A DNA stretch of 64,000 nucleotides from an uncultured Dehalococcoidia bacterium (GTDB lineage Bacteria > Chloroflexota > Dehalococcoidia > Lucifugimonadales > CATOSD01). The DNA lies in contig CATOSD010000001.1 in assembly GCA_951812395.1 (NCBI GenBank), positions 2,019,108 through 2,083,107 of the forward strand. The letters are read 5' to 3'. Each line of letters begins with the position of its first letter. The first letter of the stretch is position 1. The notes beneath the pieces are model-generated. The model ran no database searches and was not told the origin of the DNA. It saw only the letters and a list, made by a program, of their open reading frames with translations. Positions 15,287 through 22,055 of the stretch are shown here, in pieces. The position numbers and the translations under genes were made by a program.

Positions 15287-15757
15287 TCAGCGTCGGAACC
15301 TGCCGCGCACCGTGCGCCGCATGAACCGCCTGAGCAGCAGCCAGCCGATGCCCAGGCCGACCAGGTTCAGGAAGACCGGCTCGCCGTCGCCGGTGATGAG
15401 CGGCGCCGCAACGACCAGGGCGACAACCCCGGCCACCACGACCTTCCTGCGCTTCCACCAGGGCCGCTTCTCAGGGGCCTTGTCAGCGACCTCGACCACC
15501 GGCTCGAAGGCCGTCCAGATGGGCAGCCCGACGAGAGCCTCCAGGTGCGTGACCACCACGCCCTTGCCGCAGTTCCCCGTGTGGCACTTGGTCTCGATGC
15601 CCTCGCCGTCCGGCCTCTGCCGAAACGCCAGCCCGTCCGACTTCCCGCCGTGGCAGATGGCCGTCGTCGTCCAGAACCAGCCCCGTTCGTAGCTCACCCG
15701 GTGCGGCAGCAGGTCTGCGATCCGCCTCGCGCTGGGTCCCGTGTACCGTTCCGCCAT
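15287..15757 (-). CDS. Membrane-anchored zinc-finger protein (156 aa)
   Basis: The N-terminal half looks like a primase-type zinc finger (CHGGKSDGLAFRQRPDGEG then KCHTGNCGKG), the pattern seen at the front of phage and plasmid primases. The C-terminal half has two hydrophobic helices (VVVAGVVALVVAAPLI and VFLNLVGLGIGWLLL) split by a short loop and flanked by Arg/Lys-rich stretches, so it should sit in the membrane with the finger in the cytoplasm. The ATG at 15757 has GGAAGGAGG; the longer open frame to 15877 has no ribosome site. It could tether DNA or the primase complex to the membrane, which would be unusual. Confidence 0.6.
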   Translation of the reverse strand: MAERYTGPSARRIADLLPHRVSYERGWFWTTTAICHGGKSDGLAFRQRPDGEGIETKCHTGNCGKGVVVTHLEALVGLPIWTAFEPVVEVADKAPEKRPWWKRRKVVVAGVVALVVAAPLITGDGEPVFLNLVGLGIGWLLLRRFMRRTVRGRFRR

Positions 15758-16576
15758 GTTCGTTCCTCCTTCCGTTGCCTGTGTTCGTGATTCGTCCATG
15801 CCGATGAACCTCCTTACTGAGTGTGTTGCCGTTGACTCCGTGTGTCCGATTGCCGACGACGCCCGCAGTCCGACCACGAGCCGAACGCAGGGAGACGCCG
15901 GGGGGAAAGAGACGCAGCTCGGCCCAGGGTCACATCACGGGGAAGCGACCTGGGGAGCTGCGGTGAGAGGGAATGCGACCGGCCTGCAGGTCATCCACAG
16001 GACGGTCATGTGAGAGAGCGACGCAGCCCTACGAGGTCATCGCAGGACGGCGTGCGTTGGCGCTGCGACCCAACCGCGTGACGGTTGCGCCGCAGGCATG
16101 AGGAATGGCCGGGGTGCTGGGCGCACTCCGACCAGGGCGTCCGAGGGGCGGAAGCGCGGTATGCGCTTCAACCTCTGCGAATGTGTCCCCGCATCCGAGA
16201 CGGTCTCAGGAGAGCAGTGGCTCAATCCCTCGACCGGCTCACGCAGCGGGAAGGCGCTTGTCCCTCCGGGGCTGACCGTCGGGAGAGCGAGGCTCAATCC
16301 TTCCGGTCTGACCCCTGGGCGGCTGTTCGGAGAGCGAAGCTCGATCCTATGCAGCCGGTCCCGGATTCGGGGGACGGGAACCCTCCAGGTTTCTCGGCAC
16401 GAAACGCTGGAAAAGCCAGAAACTGCGTCAATTATCACCCGGACAACCGGGCGAATGGAAGGCTTCGGAGGGGGTTACGGGCCAACCCAACGTAGATTGC
16501 TCGCAACGCTTTAGCGCCCACTTAGCTGCGCCTTAGCAACCCCCGAAAACCGGCCCCGGAGAGCCGTCTCCGGGGC
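15758..16576. other. Gene-free 0.8-kb region with phased hairpins (candidate origin or structured RNA)
   Basis: No plausible gene on either strand. Four perfect or near-perfect inverted repeats lie about 41 bp apart, centred at 16079 (CAACCG/CGGTTG), 16120 (GGGGTGC/GCACTCC), 16160 (GAAGCGC/GCGCTTC) and 16202 (GAGAC/GTCTC). The first three have 5-base loops. Three GAGC-n-GCTC units follow at 16212, 16285 and 16332 inside a recurring GGCTCAATCC-like context. It could be a replication origin with iterons, an oriT or a long structured RNA; the sequence alone does not decide. Confidence 0.5.
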
Positions 16577-17503
16577 CTACTTCCGCCACTGACCCAGGGT
16601 GAGGACCCGGCGCACCCAGCGAAGCAGCTTACGCTTTCTCAACGCCACTCTGGTGTCGGCCAGGGCCGTCCGTCGCCAGCTCGTCTGCCCGCTGCGACCG
16701 AAGCCCCTGAGCGGCTGCTTCTCGGGCGGCAGGGTCAGCCCGTGCTCCTCCAGCATCGCCAGCTCCAGCACGAGCAACCGCTTCTGCGTCGTGAGCCACG
16801 ACAGGCTGCTCCCCTGATTGGGATGACCGGACCGCAGCCTGCGCCACTCCTTGACCAGGGGCCAGGCGTCGCCGTAGATGTCCACGTCGTCGTCGGCAGG
16901 CTGCACGGTGACGATCTCCGGGTCGAACGGCCGCAACGTATCGGGATTCACTGGACGCAGCCGCACCACATGCGGGGCGGCCCCGGTCTCCGACCGGCCC
17001 GCCCCTTCGCCGTCCTTCCCATCCCCCGCCTGGGTCTTCGTGTCGTCCTCCTGCTTCTCCCCCGCCTGGGTGTTCGCCTCATCCTCCCCGCCCTCGCCTT
17101 CCGCTTCCTCAGCATCCGGCGTATCCCCACCGCCCTCCAACGCCGCCAACCGCTCCTCCATCACTCGAACCGCCTCCCGCAGCCGTGCGACCTCGGCGTC
17201 GTCCGCCCTCCTCAGCAGCAGCTCCAGGGCATCGTTCATGCGCCCCGTGATCTCACCCGACTCCTCGGCCCGGGTCAGAGTCTTGTGGTTGACCCCCAGC
17301 AGCTCGGCAGCCTCCATCTTGCCCTCCTGCCGAATCAGGTCCCGCAGGAACTCCCTCAGCCTGTGCCTCCGCGCCTTCTCCACGTCCCAGCCATCGCCCG
17401 CGCCGCCGTCCGAGGCCATCCCGTCAGCCATCGCCCCGTCGTCCGGCGTCTGCTCCGCCTCTTTCACATCAGCCTGTGTTCCGTTCACCTGCGTCTCATT
17501 CAT
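16577..17503 (-). CDS. HTH and coiled-coil DNA-binding protein (308 aa)
   Basis: The segment LREFLRDLIRQEGKMEAAELLGVNHKTLTRAEESGEITGRM (about residues 48-90) is a helix-turn-helix resembling Fis/NtrC-type or phage regulators. It is followed by a coiled coil (EVARLREAVRVMEERLAALEGG) and an acidic, low-complexity linker (about 125-175). A basic C-terminal domain follows (SGHPNQGSSLSWLTTQKRLLVLELAMLEEHGLTLPP; TRVALRKRKLLRWVRRV). It is the first gene of the minus-strand module, opposite the transfer operon, so it may regulate both or bind the hairpin region behind it. No exact family recognised. Confidence 0.6.
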   Translation of the reverse strand: MNETQVNGTQADVKEAEQTPDDGAMADGMASDGGAGDGWDVEKARRHRLREFLRDLIRQEGKMEAAELLGVNHKTLTRAEESGEITGRMNDALELLLRRADDAEVARLREAVRVMEERLAALEGGGDTPDAEEAEGEGGEDEANTQAGEKQEDDTKTQAGDGKDGEGAGRSETGAAPHVVRLRPVNPDTLRPFDPEIVTVQPADDDVDIYGDAWPLVKEWRRLRSGHPNQGSSLSWLTTQKRLLVLELAMLEEHGLTLPPEKQPLRGFGRSGQTSWRRTALADTRVALRKRKLLRWVRRVLTLGQWRK

Positions 17504-17774
17504 GGTCGAACCTCCTTCTCAGCTATCTCCTGTAGGGGGGCTGTCCTGTAGGGGGCATCCCACCCCTCGATTAGGCCCCGCTCCCCACATCGCTCGCTCC
17601 GATTTAGCAGGAATCCACTCCCTCACCCCGAATTGCCCACTTCCCTTTTGGGAACTTTCACCCAATTCGGGTGAACCAACCCTTACCTCGAAGTGCTCGC
17701 AAAAACCCTGCCACTTCCCTCATTTCCGCCTGTTTCAGCTACGAATCCACCCCCGACTTCCCTTTTGGGAACTG

Positions 17775-17801
17775 ACCACAATCCTTGTACACGGGTATGA
17801 C
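17775..17801 (+). promoter_or_regulatory. Candidate promoter of the transfer operon
   Basis: A CTGACC-like -35 near 17773-17779 and TATGAC (17796-17801) are 17-18 bases apart. The TATGAC block is the part conserved in the copy at window position 1. The second palindromic repeat (17756-17773) ends right at the -35, a natural place for a repressor or activator. Confidence 0.45.
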
Positions 17802-17810
17802 ACCACATCC

Positions 17811-17864
17811 GGCCTCTCAAAGTGGAGGCCCCGTGAGGGGGGCACGTCCGTGTGCCCCCCTCAC
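17811..17864 (+). other. Pair of strong stem-loops in the transfer operon leader
   Basis: GGCCTC (17811-17816) pairs with GAGGCC (17825-17830). A 13-bp perfect stem follows: GTGAGGGGGGCAC (17833-17845) with its complement (17852-17864) around GTCCGT. No T-run follows, so it may be an attenuator partner, an oriT-type hairpin or a DNA cruciform. Confidence 0.6.
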
Positions 17865-17941
17865 GCACCATGATATTTCCCCCCACCGCTCCTCAGACTC
17901 GATGGCAGACATCAAGACCCCATCGACGAGGAGGAGAAGAC

Positions 17942-18559
17942 GTGGGAGCGCAATCGACCGTTCGACGGACCCTGAAGAGAGCCAGGCGGCTCATACCCCT
18001 GGCGGCCGCGCTGCTGTTGGCGGCGCTGGTGGCGATCCCCACAAGCAACGTCGCCCTGGCCCAAGCACCGTCCGGCGACGGCATCGTCCTGGTCAACTGG
18101 GACAGGGAGTTCGTTGAGCGCAAGGGCGACGGCCAGTTCGTCGCCCGCCCCGTCTTCGACCACGAGATCGCCAACCTCTTCTACGCGGTGCGGGACGCCG
18201 ACACCGGCGACTGGATAAGCGCCATGTACCGGGTCCAGGGCGGCGAGAAGGAGCGCAGCGACGGCTGGGAGTACTCGTGGGAGTACCCCAAGCTGGACGA
18301 GCAGCCCCGCCTCGACAAGGACCGCGCCTACCTGCTGGTGATGCTGGCGGAGGCCGAGGACGGCAAGCGGGGCGACTTCTACGCCGTCATACCCATCCAC
18401 CAGCCGGGGCGCATCTGGGACAAGATTCTGTCCGCCCTCAGTCCCGCGCGCTGGGCGAAAGCCGCCGCCGGGTGGGTCATCGAGGGCACCCACGGGACCC
18501 TCTGCGGAGTGGTCGAGGAGTTCTCACAAGAGGACGCCGACAACTGCGAGGGCGGGTAG
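17942..18559 (+). CDS. Exported protein at the head of the transfer operon (205 aa)
   Basis: From the GTG at 17942 (GAGGAGGAGAAGAC upstream) the protein starts with a twin-basic region and a signal peptide (LIPLAAALLLAALVAIPTSNVALAQA), cleaved near residue 42. The mature part is soluble with aromatic-rich strands (DGWEYSWEYPKLDEQ; AYLLVMLAEAEDG; FYAVIPIHQPGRIWDKIL) and two Cys near the end. The family is not recognised. It is separated by 3 bp from the VirB6-like gene, so it is probably an exported or surface part of the type IV machinery. Confidence 0.6.
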   Translation: MGAQSTVRRTLKRARRLIPLAAALLLAALVAIPTSNVALAQAPSGDGIVLVNWDREFVERKGDGQFVARPVFDHEIANLFYAVRDADTGDWISAMYRVQGGEKERSDGWEYSWEYPKLDEQPRLDKDRAYLLVMLAEAEDGKRGDFYAVIPIHQPGRIWDKILSALSPARWAKAAAGWVIEGTHGTLCGVVEEFSQEDADNCEGG

Positions 18560-18562
18560 CCG

Positions 18563-19543
18563 ATGGGCGACATCATCACCGGCACCCCTCCAAATCTCAC
18601 CTACGCCCACGACCTGGTGCAGCAGGCGTGGACGGTCGTATGGGCCGTCACCTCCGCCGCGCTTGTGGTCATCCTGGGCTGGATGGGCCTCTCGCTCATC
18701 ATCTCCGACCACGTGGGCCGCGCCCAGGCCGGATGGCGGGAGATGGCCCCCCGCCTGGTCCTGGGCTTGGTGGCCGCCGCATCGTCCCTGTGGTGGTGCG
18801 CCCTGGTCATCGACGTGGCCGACGCCGTGTCGGGCTTCATCGCCATCTCCCTCGGCGTCACCCCCGGAGACATGCTGCGCTCGACCCTGAGCACGCTGCT
18901 GATGGCGGTGCAAGCGGGGAGCGTGGGCATGGCCCTGCTCCTAGCCCTTCTCTACCTGGTCTACGGCTTCTTCGTGCTCTACGTGATCGTGCAGATGGTC
19001 TTGAGGCTGGCCCTCATAGACATCCTGCTGGCCCTCGCGCCGATTGCCTTGGGGCTGTGGATTCTGCCCCACACGGCGGGCTGGGGACGCCACTGGCTGC
19101 GGTTGTTCATGACGACGGTGTTCCAACAGGCCATCCAGCTCATCGCCCTGGCGTTGGGGTTCGGGTTCCTGCGCGAGTTCGCCGCGATAGCGGCCTTCGA
19201 GCCGGTGCAGGACCTGATCTGGAAGCTGCTCATGTCGTTGGCCTTCGTCTACATGGCGACCCGGGTGCCGTCTCTGCTGGGCAATGCCGGGACCTTCGAC
19301 TCCTGGCTTTCGATGCTCTATTTCGGCATGAACCTGCCCTCCTCGATGGTGCGGTCCGCCAAGACCATCGGGCTGATAGCGGGCGGGGCGGCGGGAGGAC
19401 CGGGAGGCATGGCGGTGGGAGCGATGGCGGCCAGCGCGGGGGTGTCGGCGGCGGCTGGCGGGCTCAGCTCGGCGGCTTCGATGGCAACCCCATCGGCGGG
19501 CGGAGACGGAGGCGGGGAGACCCCCAGGAGCGCCGACGAGTAA
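18563..19543 (+). CDS. VirB6/TrbL-like type IV secretion membrane protein
   Basis: About six hydrophobic helices span residues 20-240 (VVWAVTSAALVVILGWMGLSL; LVLGLVAAASSLWWCALVI; ALLLALLYLVYGFFVLYVIV; IDILLALAPIALGLWIL; TVFQQAIQLIALALGFGF). A Gly/Ala/Ser-rich cytoplasmic tail follows (from about 265). Length, topology and the WxRHWLRLFMTTVFQQAIQ segment match VirB6/TrbL channel proteins. It should form the inner-membrane pore through which DNA passes. Its neighbours are the exported protein upstream and pilin-like genes downstream. Confidence 0.8.
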   Translation: MGDIITGTPPNLTYAHDLVQQAWTVVWAVTSAALVVILGWMGLSLIISDHVGRAQAGWREMAPRLVLGLVAAASSLWWCALVIDVADAVSGFIAISLGVTPGDMLRSTLSTLLMAVQAGSVGMALLLALLYLVYGFFVLYVIVQMVLRLALIDILLALAPIALGLWILPHTAGWGRHWLRLFMTTVFQQAIQLIALALGFGFLREFAAIAAFEPVQDLIWKLLMSLAFVYMATRVPSLLGNAGTFDSWLSMLYFGMNLPSSMVRSAKTIGLIAGGAAGGPGGMAVGAMAASAGVSAAAGGLSSAASMATPSAGGDGGGETPRSADE

Positions 19544-19693
19544 CGACGACCCATGCGGCGCAGGTGCGGTCCGCGCCCATCGACAACGAGACGAAGGAGG
19601 TGGAGCGATGTGCAGGTAGGCGAGCGGAGACAACGAGACCGATAGAGACGAGCAACAGACTCCGAAACCCGAGTCCGAGAGGAGAAAGAGGGA
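19544..19693 (+). other. Spacer before the pilin-like gene, with a three-codon ORF
   Basis: Nothing gene-sized. A near-perfect ribosome site (AAGGAGGTG, about 19593-19601) precedes ATG-TGC-AGG-TAG at 19608. Either a leader mini-ORF or the remnant of a lost gene start. A second ribosome site (GAGGAGAAAGAGGG) serves the true gene at 19694. Confidence 0.4.
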
Positions 19694-19984
19694 ATGGAAC
19701 AACTGACACAGACGATTTCGAACCTGGTGGGAATCCTGCTGGGGGTCGTGGGAGCCGTCGGCGTGGGCTTCTTTATCTACGGAGCCTACCTCTATCTGAC
19801 CGCCAGCGGCGCGCCCCACCAGATGGAGCGCGGCAAGAGCGCCATGATGACCGCCCTGGCGGGCATCGTCCTGGCGATGGTGGCCTACGGCGTCGTGGAG
19901 CTGGTGATGAACGCGGTCGTCGGTTCCCCGGTGGACCCCAACGTGCCCAATCCGGCCACGCCCACGCCGGAAAGCGGCGGATAG
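19694..19984 (+). CDS. VirB2-like small membrane protein (candidate pilin)
   Basis: The 96 residues contain two hydrophobic helices (LVGILLGVVGAVGVGFFIYGAYLYL and MMTALAGIVLAMVAYGVVELVM) joined by a short basic loop (QMERGKS) and end in a Pro-rich tail. This is the topology of VirB2/TrbC pilins and of the small membrane proteins that pair with VirB6 in Gram-positive systems. No classical signal peptide is visible, as in Gram-positive homologues. It lies in the transfer operon between VirB6-like and PrgI genes. Confidence 0.7.
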   Translation: MEQLTQTISNLVGILLGVVGAVGVGFFIYGAYLYLTASGAPHQMERGKSAMMTALAGIVLAMVAYGVVELVMNAVVGSPVDPNVPNPATPTPESGG

Positions 19985-20009
19985 GCCGAAGACAGGAAGG
20001 AGCGAGAGC

Positions 20010-21722
20010 ATGAGAGAACACGAAGTTCCGACCCACGTCCAGGCCGAGGACAGGGTGCTTTTGGGATTCACGTTCCCCCAGGTGGTGGCGATGGTGGCGG
20101 TGTGCGCCCTGTCCTACGGCGCATACCGCTACGCCCCGGTCGGCCCGTCCGAGGTGAGGATGGCGATTGCCGTCCTATTCGGCTTGGCCGGGATTATCGC
20201 TGTCGTGGGGAAGATAGGCGGGAGGCGGCTGCCCCTGGTGGCCGCCGACCTGCTGAAGTACCGGCTGGGAGCGAGGCTCTACGTGGGGCCGCCGTCCCAT
20301 CTGGTGCGGAGCGAGCCGCCCGCGCCGGCGCAGCCGGTGAAGAGCGGTCCCGGCCCATTGAAGCTGATGGCGAAGCGGGCGGGAAAGACGGTGCGAAGGC
20401 TCAGCCGGAGACGCAAGGGCCGGGAGAAGACGGGCGGGCGGATGCCCTTCCGTCCCCACCGCTGGTTCGGCAAGCCCAGGCGGGCGGAGGCTGACAGGGA
20501 GAACGTCAACGGGAACGGCAAGGAGAAGCGCCGGAAGAAGCCGAAAGGCTTTCTCGCGGTGATGGCCGCCGTCGCTCTGGCGGCGGCGGTCTCGACCGTC
20601 CCCCAGTCGGCCCTGGCCGACGGCCACGAGCCGTGGCGGGACGAAATCGACTTCGAGGTGTCGGAGCCGATGGAGGGACGCCGGGTATTCGTCGAGGCGT
20701 TGATCGTCTCCGGCGACCGGGCCGCCGTCACCCTCCGGGCCGCCACCGCCCTGGACATCCGGGTGCGGGCCTTCGGCGGCCCGGAGGGGAGCTGGCTGCG
20801 CTTCTGGGGATCGGCCAGCCTGGACGAGGGGGAGGCAGCCGACTACTCCCTCCCCCTGTCCGGCCCCGCGCCGTCCTTCACCGTGTCCTGGGAGGACACG
20901 CTGGGGCAGGCGGGGGCGCTCACGGTCGAGCACGACCGGATACCGTACCCGCTCCCCGAAGTCGAGGGGGAGCTTTGCGACCTGCGCATGACCTCCCTCG
21001 GTTGGACGCAGGGGGCCGTGAGAGGCGCGGTCGAATCCGAGTGCGTGACGAGCATCGAGCACCCGGTCGAGCTTCAGACGGTGGCCGGACACGAGAGCGT
21101 CTCCGAGACGGCGCTCATGGAGGCCGAGGTCACGGCCATCACCGGGACGGTCTCCGCCTCGACTGGCGCATCGACCGCCAGCATCCCCCTCGTCGCGGGC
21201 GGCGAGACCCGTTTCAGGCTGCCCGTGTCCACCGGCGAGGCGATTCACGCCGTGGGCGTGGACGTGAGCCTGGAGGCGAGCCTGAACATCCCCATTCCCC
21301 CGCTGACCGTGCTCACCCACCACCCGGAGCGGGTGGAGCAGGTCACCAGGACCGTGCATCTCCACCGCCCGGGGGACAGCGACTACGACAGCCAGACGGT
21401 GACCGTGACGCACGACGACGGGACCACGGAGTCCGCCACCGCGACGGCCTATGCCCACGTCCCCAGCGCCACCATCACCAGGGAGGTGACGGTGGACGTC
21501 CTGCACAAGGAGCACGTCAAGGCCGAGACGGTGGAGCGGTCCCCCATCAGCCGGAGTCGTGACGAGACTCTGGCCCTTGCGTCCGGGGTCGGGGCCGACG
21601 ACCCCTTCGAGACCCTCACGCTGCCGGAACCTGAGCCGGATGACCCGCCCGCCGAGCAGTCGCCCGCGGGCGGCGGCCTGAGCGACTGGTTCAACCGGCT
21701 CGGATGGGAGTGGCCGTGGTGA
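20010..21722 (+). CDS. PrgI-family protein fused to a large exported domain (570 aa)
   Basis: The first 95 residues are a PrgI/VirB3-like module: VPTHVQAEDRVLLGFTFPQVV, two hydrophobic helices (VVAMVAVCALSYGAYRYA; IAVLFGLAGIIAVVG) and RLPLVAADLLKYRL. A basic linker (100-180) leads to a third hydrophobic segment (GFLAVMAAVALAAAVSTVPQSALADG, about 178-203). After it come about 360 residues of beta-rich, Thr/Val-rich sequence, as expected outside the membrane. Ordinary PrgI proteins are near 120 aa and stop at the basic part, so this is an unusual fusion. It may replace a VirB8- or adhesin-like piece. RBS AAGGAG at 19997. It overlaps the next gene by 19 bp. Confidence 0.75.
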   Translation: MREHEVPTHVQAEDRVLLGFTFPQVVAMVAVCALSYGAYRYAPVGPSEVRMAIAVLFGLAGIIAVVGKIGGRRLPLVAADLLKYRLGARLYVGPPSHLVRSEPPAPAQPVKSGPGPLKLMAKRAGKTVRRLSRRRKGREKTGGRMPFRPHRWFGKPRRAEADRENVNGNGKEKRRKKPKGFLAVMAAVALAAAVSTVPQSALADGHEPWRDEIDFEVSEPMEGRRVFVEALIVSGDRAAVTLRAATALDIRVRAFGGPEGSWLRFWGSASLDEGEAADYSLPLSGPAPSFTVSWEDTLGQAGALTVEHDRIPYPLPEVEGELCDLRMTSLGWTQGAVRGAVESECVTSIEHPVELQTVAGHESVSETALMEAEVTAITGTVSASTGASTASIPLVAGGETRFRLPVSTGEAIHAVGVDVSLEASLNIPIPPLTVLTHHPERVEQVTRTVHLHRPGDSDYDSQTVTVTHDDGTTESATATAYAHVPSATITREVTVDVLHKEHVKAETVERSPISRSRDETLALASGVGADDPFETLTLPEPEPDDPPAEQSPAGGGLSDWFNRLGWEWPW

Positions 21723-22036
21723 GGCGCATTCTGACGGCAATCCTCCTGGCCGGGGCCGCGCTGGCGACCGTTGGCGCGGCCCCACCGGAGGAGCAGGCGA
21801 TGTTGGACGCCTTCGACAGGGCGCTCACCGCGATGGCCTACGCCGCCGCCGGACTCGCCGTCTTCGCCATCGTGTGGGCGGGCTTCGTCCTGATGGCCGA
21901 GGGCGCGGACGACCGGGGCGGCGGCAGGGCCAGGACCGCCGTGGCGCTGGCCGTCGTCGGGCTGGCGCTGGTGCTCTTGGCCAAGGCTGTGGCCGCCCTC
22001 CTGAGAAGCGGCCTCGTCCAGTTCCCGACCCCCTAG
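21704..22036 (+). CDS. TrbC/VirB2-like small membrane protein (110 aa)
   Basis: A signal-peptide-like start (VVRRILTAILLAGAALATVGAAPP) is followed by two hydrophobic helices (MAYAAAGLAVFAIVWAGFVLMAEG and ARTAVALAVVGLALVLLAKAVAALL), again the pilin topology. With the protein at 19694 this makes two such genes in the operon; either may be the structural pilin. The start overlaps the PrgI fusion, so coupling is likely. A GTG at 21716 is an alternative start. Confidence 0.65.
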   Translation: MGVAVVRRILTAILLAGAALATVGAAPPEEQAMLDAFDRALTAMAYAAAGLAVFAIVWAGFVLMAEGADDRGGGRARTAVALAVVGLALVLLAKAVAALLRSGLVQFPTP

Positions 22037-22055
22037 AGCAAAGGAGAACACCGAG

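Larger units (their letters stand above)
17504..17941. promoter_or_regulatory. Divergent control region between DNA-processing and transfer operons
   Basis: This stretch separates the two opposite-facing ICE operons and holds no gene. An 18-bp direct repeat (17639-17656 and 17756-17773) each carries TTCCC-TTTT-GGGAA. A perfect inverted repeat TTCACCC/GGGTGAA (17657-17675) abuts the first copy. On the minus-strand side TCCTGTAGGGGG occurs twice near 17528 and 17547, matching part of the two-hairpin elements. On the plus side lie a candidate promoter and two strong stems. An oriT here is possible. Confidence 0.6.

Noticed and set aside
15758..16514. Short plus- and minus-strand frames in the hairpin region (for example 16037-16438, 16098-16514)
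   Set aside because: Several overlapping frames on both strands, no ribosome sites and no protein pattern; the repeats explain the open frames.
18277..20013. 578-codon plus-strand frame
   Set aside because: Out-of-frame shadow of the VirB6-like and pilin-like genes; composition is Arg/Gly/His-rich without motifs.
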